The notes below the pieces were generated by a model. The model had not been told where the DNA came from. It saw nothing but the letters and a program-made list of their open reading frames with translations, and made no database searches. Positions 12,537 through 25,700 of a DNA stretch of 64,000 bases are shown piece by piece. The translations under genes were made by a program, and so were the position numbers. The DNA comes from Lineus longissimus (Eukaryota; Nemertea; Pilidiophora; Heteronemertea; Lineidae). Every line of letters begins with the position of its first letter. Within the stretch, counting starts at the first letter, position 1. The DNA lies in NCBI RefSeq assembly GCF_910592395.1, contig NC_088312.1:3222001-3286000 (forward strand), given 5' to 3'.

Positions 12537-13560
12537 GCCATGGTCACTCTGGAGTTTTAAACCGAATTGAATGCGCATTAAAACTTCAATTAGTCTTGGA
12601 GTGTCACACTTAATGCATCAGTTCCCCATTTATTATCAAATCATGAGATACAGGAAAATAACCTGACACCTACACCCCTATGATTAAGTAACTTGCCTGA
12701 GGACAGAAACTGGACTGAATTTAACAAAAGGATGTGCCTACATCCAATCTCCCTATCCTCTTTGAAACCACTAAAAGAATATGAGATATGTTTTAGGTAC
12801 ATGTAAATGTCTTCTCTCACTGCCTTTGATAATCTTCACCTGTCATCTAAATGATTCTCAACAAATTCGGGAATTCCTTAAAGAGACGGATAACTGTTGA
12901 CATAAAATGATAGCGAGGATGCATCGAAACCAAGCAAGCTAGAACTAAATTATGACAAAATTGTGAATTATTTACATCGAGATCACTCGACCCTACCTGT
13001 TGGCTAAGATTCGTTAATCCAATGTGCCAGATTAATTAATCCAGAGTAATTAATGCAGGAGCTGTCGAGTTTCTCCCAAATCTAATCAAGATATCCTTGA
13101 GGAGCTTGATGCACAGGTAAACATGCATGTGTGGGTACAGAAAAATGGTAGTGACACTCAGTGTCAGGTCGCAGAACTGAGAATAGCTGCGGTATGATAT
13201 CTTGACACAGAGTGGCACTTGGTTTAAAATCGTTGGGCAAAGATTGTAGCATGATTGGCACTTTGAAAGTGGCACAATCGTGACGTAAACAGACCTTCAT
13301 ATGGTGCCTTCACACTGTTGCTACCATTTTTCAATACTATTTACTAGCATCTTTGCAAAAGCAGAATGAGATGATGTTCTAGAACTAAAGGGACTTTAAT
13401 GCAAACACCAAGTGAGCTCTTTTACGCTAACCTTTGCTTTTTTGTCTAGAATTCCAAAACACCCAAGTCATATTGCATTTCTACATGATGCATTGAAATT
13501 TTGAATCTTTTGTGAGAAGTTCTCTCTCTAGATACAAATCGGACAAAATATTTCACTCAC

Positions 13561-13728
13561 CATCAGGCCACCATCATTCCTTGACTCCTCCTCTATCTTT
13601 CTTTCCATTATATCTAAAATACGATCGAGCTCATCCGACTGGCGTAGATATTTATGCCACAGCGGAATAACATGCTTTAAAGAGTCCTTTTTCCTGTCAG
13701 CTTCAGCTCTGGTGTCATTCCATTGAAA
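13561..13728 (-). CDS. DMD: Dystrophin exon 28: start of spectrin repeat 15, last exon in window
   Basis: 168 nt, phase 0/0, acceptor TATTTCAG, donor ATG|GTGAGT. SLKHVIPLWHKYLRQSDELD is followed by RILDIMERKIEEE, matching human ALEISHQWYQYKRQADDLLK and CLDDIEKKLASL. No exon matching the following human segment (EIDRELQKKKEELN) was found between 1 and 13560. Confidence 0.93.
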
Positions 13729-16700
13729 CTGAAATAGAAATTAACTTGTTTTTGGAGATTGCAATTTGCTCGATATGGCACCTGACCCTCTCTCTCGTTC
13801 TCCAGTAAGGAGTCCAGACACTAAGCATCTCATTGTATAGAATGAGAAACCCTTCTATCTGTCTACCTTCTTCACCGCCTCATTTGTCAAAGGTGACTGG
13901 TGAAAGTCAGCAATGATGAGCTCGAGTTGTGATTTGGTGTAATGCTCTCCTAACCACTCTGTTTATTTACCTTCATCTTTTCCTTCTTGACTTTGACGAC
14001 CTTGACCCTGTCCGGATCTTGATCCTGAAGGTCATTCATAACTCCATTGCTATCACCTGCCAGCATTGCTACCTCATTTTGGATGCGTTCAAGCTCTGAA
14101 TCGATATCCTGCAAATGAAAAAGATAATTTCAAATATAACTCATATCTGCAAACAAATTTCATAAAAGACGCAACTATCAAACAATTAACTGGGTTTAAA
14201 TTCTCTTAATGGCTATCCTCAATCCCCAAAATTAGAGAAACCAAATACCAACACCATCTGACAGAGAGGAAACTTTGTCAGTTCTTCATACTGCCATGAG
14301 ATGGAGAAGCTGAGGTTGTGCACAAGTATTTCCCACTATAGACGCCGGGCAGTGATGCCATAGGACGGCCAATTTGGACGTCAATTTGTGCCACTGACCC
14401 TGACTAAAAAGTGCACCACAAATGGATAACACACAGCCCCCTTCCGTGCAAGATACGCACCCTTTGTTTACGTTTGACATCCTTCTCCAAATCCTCATTC
14501 CTAAATGCGCCACCATCCAGGTTGCTGCGGAACTGCTCAATACTCCTAACAACACGATCAACGCGTTCTTCTACATCATTCTCCAAGTTGCAGTTTCCGT
14601 CAGAATCTGCACGATGTGCTCCAGATGACCTTCTCAAGATGGCCTCCTGGTGCAATGACTGTTTTTCCTAAAAACAATAAAATACTGAATCTTTATAAAT
14701 TCATATCTCAAATTTTGATATTATTCTAAAAAGACTATTTTGTTACACTTGGCACAGCTATCACATTTGAGTCCAGTCCTTCGAATGAGACATAAAACCG
14801 AGTCTCCTTGTATCTAGTGTCTATATTATGACAGGGCAAACAGACCCCACCAAGTGAGAAACATGAGTCGCTTGCGTGGACTACGTCTGGGCAAAGTCGG
14901 AGACACTAGGCCAATGATAAACCCAATTGGCTCCTAACGGTCCTGCCTTGGAGCAGGACTGGAGATAACACGACCCAGTTCAGAGCAAACGTCGAGAAGA
15001 AGATGAACCAGAAGAAGAAGAACTGAGTTCAGTCGGTGAGTGGTGGAGCTTGACAGGTAAATTCCCAAAATGTTGTCTTGCCATCGCCAATGTAGATGGT
15101 CCCTACTTATACAACTGCACACTGCTCATTTTGAATTTGTAATTGTACCCGGGGCAATCGAGCTATTAATATTTGATGGATCGTGTACTCGAAGGTGATC
15201 AGTAACCCAAGACGCTATCAGAGAGGATGCGCTAGTCAGCGCTAATGTCTCTGCTTTAATTATGGTAAATTATGAATGATAAAGAAAATGTATGGGGGCT
15301 GGTTCCAGTCTGGTATTAAGATTAATCATATGCAAGGAAAATTTGACTTGACAGTTTATAGAGTCTTTTAGGGTTAAAATGAGATGAGCCAACATCACCA
15401 AACGTCGGCAAAAACCAAGAGCGTTGTCAGATCGCATGAGGAAGATGCTCCATATCAAAGGATACCTCGTACCAGATAGATACGATGTAAGCCTGTGGGG
15501 AATCTATTAGGCTGTGCTTAACAAAAAGCGTCAGCCATGATCGGAGAAGATCAAAGATAGTCAGGGGAGCCTGGGAGAATGCTAATGGGGGGGTTTGTCA
15601 TCCTCTGTTTTATACCTGTCGTGTAGTTTTTATAAGTAAGGTGGTGAACCAGAGTCTACAAAGTGACATTTTGGTCAGAAATGAGTTAAGCTCTGACCTG
15701 AATACTATTTTCTGATAGAGGCTCATTGATGTAGGATGATCCCTCTACACATAGATCCACTTTCCTTGTCAATGAAAATTCAGAAGTTAAGGACCCAGAA
15801 CGGACACATTTTGCTCAAAAATTGAATGTCACTAAGTAGGCTCTGGTTCCCACCGCCTCAAGTTTCAGGATTAGCTCTGTGTTTACTTTGTTACTTGCCA
15901 CAGTACACAATGTTGCTTCATATGAGCATCTACAACAGGCTTCATCTTGAAAACATGGTGAACCATATGAAAAGCCAGCCTTAGCCCACAGGAGATTTTG
16001 CAGTTCCTCAAACTGCCTTGATCAGTTCCAGGTCATCCCTTCAGTGGCCAACATTAGGAGACTGCATAACAACTTGTGTTGTCTAACTGCACAATGAAGA
16101 TGTTTTGAATCAAATGAGATCTCATACTTGACACAACGTGAGCCTTTGGTATAAGCTATTTGATTGGTAATGATCAAAGGTTGTCAAAGGACCCTGGGGA
16201 CTGCTTACTAGGGAGTTACTGTCCTCTGTTCGCTTCTGGTGTGGTCATTGCATGTTGTGGCTGAGCTGTAGCAAAGTGTGCTGTGTACCACCTTACGGTT
16301 GTTGTGAAAAGGTTAGCAAACATTGCCCATTTTGACTTAGAAAGTGGGCGTCAGCAAGCCTCAGTTGCTGACGGCGGGACTATTGCATGTTGTAAGAATG
16401 AGATATTGATGCAAAGAACAAAGTGGTTTATGTCGTCCATTGTGAGACGTCGTTTCACTCCAGAACAAACAAAGTATTGAGTCAGCGATCTTTTTCACAT
16501 ACAGCCGTCAATTTGGTTAGCGTTTTTGCTTAACATCCAACGCAGTCGCCCGAGTCTGGCATTTCCCTGATGTGGATCTGTGGTCCTCAATTACTAGCCA
16601 TTATATTGTTGCATGTTTCACAAGATGAAAGATGAAGTGGTCACACAAAGACAAGACAGGTACTCTACACATCTTGTTGTACCAGGACATCTTGTCAAAG

Positions 16701-19700
16701 ATTTTGTTCTTATCTTGTATAACAAAACACGAATAAGTATGTCTGTTAGGCTAGGAACTGAATAAACTTTCCAAATACCAAACTTAGTCACTTGTCATGT
16801 CAAATACAGATTGATTGATTTTGAACATGTTATTGTTTTATCTTGTGTTATTGCATATCAATATAGATGTACATGTATAATATGTGTATACATATATCTG
16901 TAACAGCCCCATGGGCATTTATAAGATAATAAATCGAATTATATTCCTGCCGCGGGTCAGGATGTCACAAGAACATTAGAATTGTGTCTTATTACCTTAA
17001 AATTGGTTGATACATCCTCCCATCTCCGGTTAAGCTGGGTGAGCTCCGGCTCAACCATCTTGTGGTATCTGTCGCCGTTATTCATCAGGTCGATGGCTGC
17101 GTCTCGAGTTTGATCGACTTGACCGCTCAATTCATTCTGCTCCAGTTGAAGAGTCTGAAAAATATAAGAGGGGAGTTTGATAAGAATAAGTGCGCCATAA
17201 TTCATTAATCTGTTGGTCCTGAAGGATACTAAATTGGAAAATATCTGCAGTATTCTCTATGTAAGAACTCAGCAAATTTGGTAGCAGGCCAGGCACAAAG
17301 CACTTCTCATGTAAGCTTTGACCAGAGGAACTGCCATTTTGGCTTGAACTCGAAATCGTAAAGCAATGACCTCCTTCAAAACAAAGTGAATGAGGGTGAG
17401 AGTCTGTACTCTCTTTCCCAGAGAATAGCCTACCAGGTTTTCATTTGGCATTCATTTCATTTTGCGTCAGGATTTCAAGTTCCAGCCAAATCGGTTACAG
17501 TGCCTATGGTCATCTCTAAAGATTAGTGTCAAAATATCTTGACATGATGTTTAACCGAAAAGTCAATATAAATCTTTCCTTCACTGCAACCAATCTGAAA
17601 TAATAGAAAGATTCCAAGGGAATCTTTTTATGATGCTTTTGTGAACTATCATGGCTGCAAAATATAAGGGTTCTTATAGTATACTTCGATTCTCCGACAT
17701 ATCTGTGTAGCCAAATAAAGTGCTTGAGCTATACCAGTCACTAACATGGTTATATCAGACGGATTTGTCTGGTTTCCACAAATGAATTAATCAGTTGTTA
17801 GCATGTCAGACAGAATAACATGTCATGACAACCATTGAGGTACAGCCAAGGCAGTGATGTTGATCTTTTATCAGTAGTAACCTGAACTAAACACAGTGGG
17901 TCACCATTGCTGACAAACGCGCATACAATGTACGCCGCCAACACAAGGACAGACAAAACATTATGAATGAGCTCACCTACATGTGTGGTTAAAGATCTGA
18001 TCAGATCAGAGCGATTTCTCACTGCCTGAGCCAACACAAGAGAACCTTCTCTTCCTGAGCTTACCTCATCAAGTCAATTTAGAAGTCAAAGGGAAAAAAA
18101 GTTTCATTGTCTTCACTCCACCTTGTGAGTTTCCCTTGAGACCCATCTCTAAACAGCCAACAATCAAACCGCACCTGAATCACAGCCAAGTCGGCCCGAA
18201 TTCCCAATGTTGTGATAAAACCATGGCAACGGAAAAGTCTTAATGAGTTTGCTCTTTATTGTTCATCTCACTAAAGAACACCGACAACAAAAGGGCAGAG
18301 AAAGACTAAGATCTTTCATCGAGACGAAGATTAATCAGAAAGACGTCTTTGTACATTGTGATTTCTTATGACGAGAGGAACGTGAAGTGGCTACAGTCCT
18401 CTGATGATGACAAACCTTCTGAAACAAGAAACAGTTTCTCACTTTGATGATATTGCAGATATTCTGCTCCATCATGAAATCAGGTGAACCAACTGGCAGA
18501 TTAGCGCAATACCACTTTGTAGACTTTGAATTAGCACCATGGTCGACAGAAGTTCGAACAAACTATTAAGATTTTGCATCCGGTTACGCATGAGCATGAA
18601 GCAACCCATTGGTTTCAGCTTGGTTACCTTAGTAACTTATCAAGTGCATGTGTAACCGAATGCATACTCAGGAAATTGATTGTTGAACACAGAACATATT
18701 CAACTGATAGCTTTTGTCAGCCCTCAAGGACTACTACAGTTTGATGGCTATTCCAATGAATATGCATAGGCTGTCACATGTGTGACCCATCTGAGAAGAT
18801 CCATTGAAACTTCTAGTAGACCTAAACCCATGCCGGCCTCTTCAAAACAAAAGGCCCTATCAGACGAGAAGATGTTGTAGATTCATCATGGGTAAAGAGT
18901 CGCCCATACCATTTCAATAGTAGGTAATCAGAAACTAAGATTAAGACACTGAATGTAGAAAGGGCAAATAGGGGCTAACATAACCAAAGAGTCATAGTCA
19001 AAGAGTCATAGAGTCACAGAGTTATAGAGTCATAGAGCCATAAAGTCAAAGAGTCATAGAGTCACAGAATCATACAGTCAACCACAAACATCAACCCACA
19101 ACCATACGTTTAGATTCAAAATGAATCAATTGAAAAGATGCGTCAAAAGTTTCGACATAGCCCCTCTTTCCCTATGAATGGTACTCAATCAGATATCAAG
19201 ATAATTGGTATCTGGGCGCAGAAAATGCACACAGCGGCCAACATGGATCCAAAGATCCACCGGCCACAATTAGGTGGTCTGACATGTCTTAATGAGCTGT
19301 TACAGTCGTTATCCCATGTTGTCCAGCAGGGGATAGGACATGTAAGCGCCTTATCCCTCCAGCTATGAGATCTGTTGCTTTGAAAGATGCAACTATTCAG
19401 TAATGGACGCAGTATGCGGCTGACATCTTATTCAAGGCATCTCTTGTCGGTTCCAACGAGATGATGCTGTTCAAATTTCAGAAATTGACACCATGAATAG
19501 ATATTTGGTTCACAGCAGTAGTGAACAGTGGATAAAATTTTAGTAAATCACCACATACTATATAGTAAGCAGTGGCTTTAAGCTCTGATTTCTATGACCA
19601 GATGGACACCTCAATGAAGAAAGAACTGAACTTGAATTCTCTAAACTTTCATATTTTAATCAAAAAGAAGTGCACCATCTTAGAAAACAATCACCAGCCG

Positions 19701-22700
19701 ACAAATTATAGACGCCGAAAAATCAGCAACAAGACAATTGTCCTGTCTAACACGGCAGAAACTACAACAGGAGCCAACAAAATATTCCTCCATGTGGAAA
19801 AAAATATGATTGCTGACAACACAAGACCTTCCAACAGGCAAAACTTCCAACAAAATAACTTCCTTTGCGAAAAAATTGCCATAGATATCAGATCTCCGAC
19901 TAATTTCTGTGACATAGGTGTGCAGAGATGCTTGAAATTTGCCGAAGTAAAAAATGGCTGAGTTGACGATCAGAAAAGAGATGTATTACTTCTTACTCTC
20001 AATTATTTATCATGGCCATGCTGTGAAATGTTTACAGTTTGGTTGCGATTCCAACCAATGTTAGTCAGACATTCTCAAAGTAATTGAATGCTCTGTCAGT
20101 GTCGCACACCATGTCATATCGGTGCATTCAAGATGCACTTTTCTTTGGAGACCCTTTATGCAGACTGGCATCCAGAGGATGAATCCACACCTTTTTTGTT
20201 CTTCCTCTCAAAGAATCACGTCTCTCTGAAAAAAGTTCAGCTCAATCAAATGCTGAATATTAGGAAAAGGGCATTGAGGTTTTTATAAAATATGTTCCAG
20301 ATCATACATGTATGCACCCTTTTCCACCTCAAAAGGATAGAGCGCTGCGAGAAAAATATATACTCTGTTAAGAATTCTTGCATTGCTTCATCACTAGGGA
20401 AAATGCATGGTAAGTTTGATGGTGACAGTTCTCACAAGTGTGACTCCAGGAATAAACTGATTCAGCCTAACAGTTGCTTCTTGTTGCTTCTCTTAACCCA
20501 GGGGTATGAAATAATGAGAAAGGTCGGAAAGTATCAAGTGAGTGCTGTATGAGCAGCTCCTCGAGATCTCCTTTAGTTGAAAGTTGCATGAGACGCGTTG
20601 ACTGATCTCCCTAATTCCTGTGGCTATCAGGCTATAAACCACAACCTATGATACCGTTACATTTAAAGGAGAGAGCCGCCTGCTAAACGCATGATAATAA
20701 TTTGAGTCTCCAAAATACACATGACAAAAAGTTTAGCTGAAAAATGTCTAAGAACTCAAACTTTTTATACGCTTGCAACTAATCTTGCAAGCTTCAGTAA
20801 GAAGTTGTCATGGAAACAGAGTAGATCCCATACTTTTTCAAGATGAGTGAATAAAATGCATATCCCCAAGAAACACCAATTGTTGCTTTTTGTCAGCAGT
20901 CATGAGAGTCAGATTTAGTATTCTCTTTACATGAGATGAGGATATGTTTTGGATGATAAGTAAGATCACAACTTTACTGTGCCTGCACAGCTTTGGCGAT
21001 TGAGGCAGATGTCCATGCAGCATGAATATATTGAAACAGACACCAGACAAAAGCTGCTATTATTGTCAAGTCTGCCTGGGGATAATCAATTGAGGTGACC
21101 TGCACCTATATACTCATGGCGGACTGATCACCTTCTGGTTCAAGTACAGAATGCATAATTAAACCTACTCCTGGTTGCTATGGTTTTCTTGCCACTCTGA
21201 CTCAAATGTTATCATGAAAGGCGGCAATTGACCACTCGGTAATGACAGTAATGCTTTCAAACACATCTTCTGCTTATTTTGTCTGCTGCTAAAATCATCC
21301 CGACAGTCAGATTGTCCTCATGGAAGTCCCTACAGTTTGAAGAAACTTTGAGATAGACACACCACCAGCATCCAAATATGAAGACCCCCACAGTTTCCAA
21401 CCTTCAATGAAGATTGAGTCAACAAGCAAATGAAAACTATCGTTAAAACTTACAAGTGATCCTCAACAGTTTCTGCTTGCCAATTTCATGAATGAATTCC
21501 TCAATAAGTGGCAGTATATGATTTGACATACTAATAACATGCTGGGATACATTTTCAATATTATACAAGCTTTTGTTTTACAATTCATAAACTAGTGGCA
21601 AAATGAATTTCTTTGGCTTCTGTTATTCAACTTTTGAGTTTCCTGTTTCAGTCAAGGGAAATAAACTAAGCAAAATTGGTGAGTTTAGATCCATCTAGGG
21701 AAGAACAACCATGGCAGTTGCAACAGCAAAGTTCAAAATTCAATTTCTTAAGAGAATCACACATTCAATGCACATTCCAAATTTTAGCGGTGTTTTATTT
21801 CACAAGGTGTCCTCTTGTTACCAGACTCAACTTCATATTTACTCCATGAGTCTTCTTCTGATTCTCAATTCATTACTTACTCAAAGTAAGAGCTAGGTAT
21901 AAGTAATCCATTAGTGAGGGTTGTCATCAATGGGAATAACAAGCTATGCTCACCATAACCATAACCGTCCAATAATTGGAATAAGTATTGGGAGCATTGG
22001 GAATTGAGAATATTAAGAATCGGAAATACGATACAGGGATTTAATAGTACCACAACCAATTTCAAGCAAGTCCTGTCTTTCCCATCAACCATGCCACCAA
22101 CTTTCATCAAATGATCTTCTCTTTCCCCATACAGACATGTAGTACCATTGAGTTACCATCAGCTCTGTCTGATTGAGGACGATGACAGCAAGTCAGTAAC
22201 CTCCTTTATCCTATTTAGAGAAAACGTCCAGTCCTTGAGTATCAATGAGATTAAAAATATACATCTAAACAACCAAAGTCCCCAAAGAATTAGATGGCCA
22301 GATATTCGAATTGCCAATCAAGGCCTTGAGGTTAATTCATCATTCATTAACGACCATACAGTTTCAAATCAGTGCTGGCCAATTAACGATAGCAACCAAT
22401 AGATGTAAATAGCCAGTGTGTAATTGGCTCCATTCAGTCAATCAAATCACAGATTGATAAAAGAATGGCGTAAATCACAAGATATATCAAGACATATGCC
22501 ATACTTGCCAACTATTCGGTGAATTATCTTCATGGCATTTCCAAGAATGGTGCATGGCTACAAGTATTTGATACATAGGAAAAGAACAACGAAGGGTCGA
22601 AGTTGTCTGGCTCTGGATTTCAATCAGTGCCAACTTGAAATGCTCTTTGACCACATTTGAAGGAGTCAATGTGTGATATTTAAAAGCTCGACCTGGGGAC

Positions 22701-25700
22701 ATTCCTTTCTCAGGAAGCTTCAACATAAGGCTTTAATGGCCTTACCCATGTGATAATGGAAAGCAATGCAACTATGGAAGGGAAAATAAATAAAAATTTG
22801 GAGTTGCATACAATTTCCACAAGTACAGAGATGACATCATTTAGTAGGTAGAACAGCCTTTCACTGCAGCAAAACATTTTTGTACTACAATTCTCAAGAA
22901 ACTATCCTTCACAACAGTTAAGGAAGGAAAGCCAAAAGAAAAAGAGTTTGGCTCCAAATGCCACAGGCTTCAGCATTTTTCTAACATGGTGATGATATTT
23001 GCACAGCATTTATCAGACAAGCCTTGCACTCAAGCAAGGAATGTTTTGTCATAGGATTCCGAGAAATGACAAACTCTGACAGGTAGAATATGACAAAGAA
23101 AAATTTGGAACCACACACCCAAGGCTCGAGTAGTATTTTACATTTACTGGTACAGAACTGTTCAGCGTGAACAACCATGCAGAAGAGAGAACAATGATAT
23201 ATCGCGAGGGAGTTGACTATCCGAAAGAACACGACCTTGAATTTTACAGCTGAAATCAATAACTATTATATCACATTTGCCATCAAGTCAAAATGAACAA
23301 TACATTAGAATTTAATTGGAATTTCATGTTGGGGTTCTTTTCAAAGGAATCAATAATGTCATGGGGTTTCACGACTAGTTCAACTTTGAAGCAAGAGATG
23401 TACAACCTTCAGGCATCGTGTTTGTTGACATTTTTGGCAAAGTCAATAAATTTAATTAAATGTGGGATAGCGCTCATCAGTGACAGGTGAACTCTACATT
23501 TGTGCCTCATCGGGAGAGGTATTTTTAAACCGCGCAAAGAGTTTTTGAAAAATAGAGAGTGGAAAAACTTTGAACCAGTATCACAGGTGATATTTAATAG
23601 GAATGTAATTAAATTAATAAGATTTTTTTCTAAAAGCCTTCTTTGTTGTTGGTTGAGAACCAAAGTCAATTTGGGCTGACCTTTTGGCAAGGTGGCTGAA
23701 AACAGTGCAACATCGTTCAATCCCTGCTGTTCATATGAGGGAGAGAGCTTCATCAGGACTAGATTTGTAACCAGGATGTCTCCTGGGTTCTCTCGCTTTG
23801 TCATTTGTCTTCTAAAACATGAATGCACTTCCAATCCGACAAAATTTCTTTCATGTTCGTACAATACGGGTTGGTATACTATGTCTAAGGAGAAGATGAA
23901 CATCATGACACCAAGCTCTTCACTGCTCAAGAATATGAGGGAAGTGTACAAGTAAAAGTACATGACAGTATATGAGCTTCCTACAAGAAAAACATCTCGA
24001 GTCTCATGGAAGCTTCATCCCCACATTCATCTCACGACAACTTATCAAAAGCTGGCAAAGACATGCAATGAATGACATAATTACATTTGGTGGGATGTTG
24101 AATCGGCTTGTCATACCTTTAGCTTGTCAGATAATCATTGCCATGGGCATATCTTTGTCAGTATTCAGGACCCTATTTAGCTTTTTGAACCTGTGGGGAG
24201 GGGGGCAATAGGCTCTTGGGGGAGGGGGCAGAACAACATGTTTTGTCCCAAAAGTACCTCCTGACCCATTCTCTGAGGCCTTCACATTGTCAAGCCAGCC
24301 TCGATAGTCGTCATGATGAGCAGAAAAACGTACACCAGTCATGCTGCCAAACTTCTCTTCAGCAAGCAGATTATGATAAAATGTTTCCTACCCAGCATAA
24401 AAAAAAGAAAGGAAAGTGTCAAATCAACAAAAAACTGGATGATCATAAAAAAGTGACAATTGGATATCCAGTATGGCATCTTTTACTTTACTCTATAATG
24501 AAGACCATGAAATCCATTAGGGTTTCTTCCGTTTTGCCACCTCGTTTCTTTTATGATACCATAGGATCACCGCAAGTTCTATGACGGCAAAGTGAAATGT
24601 GATGAGTCCAATCACTCGAGGGAAGCATGCAGTCTGTGTGTCCAAGATATTCAATTTCAACCTCCGTCATGTGGTGTGATCCTATTTTGATTGTCGCTAA
24701 ATCACCGGAGCGTTTAGTTGCAGTTCTTTGAGAAAAATTTCAATTTGGTCTTAACTTCCGGGAAACGGATGATCACAGGAAATTTCACATCACGTTCAAG
24801 AAAACGATCTTTCTAATGAGGGAAATTTTATCCCCCTCGTTGACAAAGATGATGGGAACTTCGTGACAAGAATGTTAATTCATCTCTCAAAATATCAGTA
24901 GGAAGATTTTGGTCACCATTTTTCTTTACATAGCTATGAATCAGATATATCAGGATAAGTTACGCAAAGTTGCCAATGGGGGTCTCTCCTATCTCACTGT
25001 ACATCGAAGCCAGACACACACTGGGCACCTGAGAGACCACTCATGACCCACCTACATAGCTCCTGCCTTAGTCCTCCAACTCAAAATGTTGTTCAGAAAA
25101 GCTCTAGACTTCCTGGCTGGCTGAACCGGCTTTGCCAATGTGTTGCATTGATGATCCTGGTGTAACACAAATATAAGCTCAATTTCCCGTAAGAAGATGA
25201 TATTACCTTCATATTGATTGAATATAGCAGTGGTATTCATTACAAATCAGGACCATCTTCAACACTGGGGAATTGAATCTGTAGAGGGATAAGTATAGAT
25301 ACTTTTACACAAGTGCAGATCCTTTTACCATTGCCTAATGTGGATGCGAATCCAGAAATTTGTACCAATTGCTTTTGGAGATACTATGGTAATACACATA
25401 TGCTTCTGGTTGCTGAAGCATGTTGAACCGGTAATCACACTGATTTTCCCAGTATGTATTTCTATAGTAGCGGAGACAAGGTCTTTGAAGAAAGAGGTCG
25501 AAGTTAACAAGAGTGAAAACCCAACAAATTCCTTTTTATCTTCCTCTTCAGTCTCCATTTCTCCAAGCAGTTCGTCCACTAAGGCTGTTCCTGAGTAACT
25601 TCTGCTAGACACCATTTGATTTTCAGCCAGACTGAATTCAATGAAGTGCCTTGGGTCCTTTCCTGACCACCCATAAAAGCCATCAGGCCAGATAAAACAA

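Larger units (their letters stand above)
1..13560 (-). other. Dystrophin intron 28 (partial, at least 13.5 kb)
   Basis: No minus-strand exon resembling the next dystrophin segment was found, so the whole stretch is treated as intron at the human intron 40 position. It is richer in transposon relics and duplications than the rest. It also has the only CpG-dense block of the window and several plus-strand exon-like pieces. A plus-strand nested transcript is possible but not shown. Confidence 0.7.

Noticed and set aside
18985-19082. CRISPR-like or regulatory AP-1 array
   Set aside because: Unit is 8-9 bases without spacers; a simple microsatellite in an animal intron.
19572-19961. 129-codon plus frame
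   Set aside because: Asn/Lys/Thr-rich chance frame, no family, no flanking signals.
23409-23963. 184-codon minus-strand frame in intron 24
   Set aside because: Longest non-dystrophin minus frame, but residue composition (Leu/Phe/Asn/Lys-rich, no domain) fits chance in AT-rich DNA; no splice or start support.
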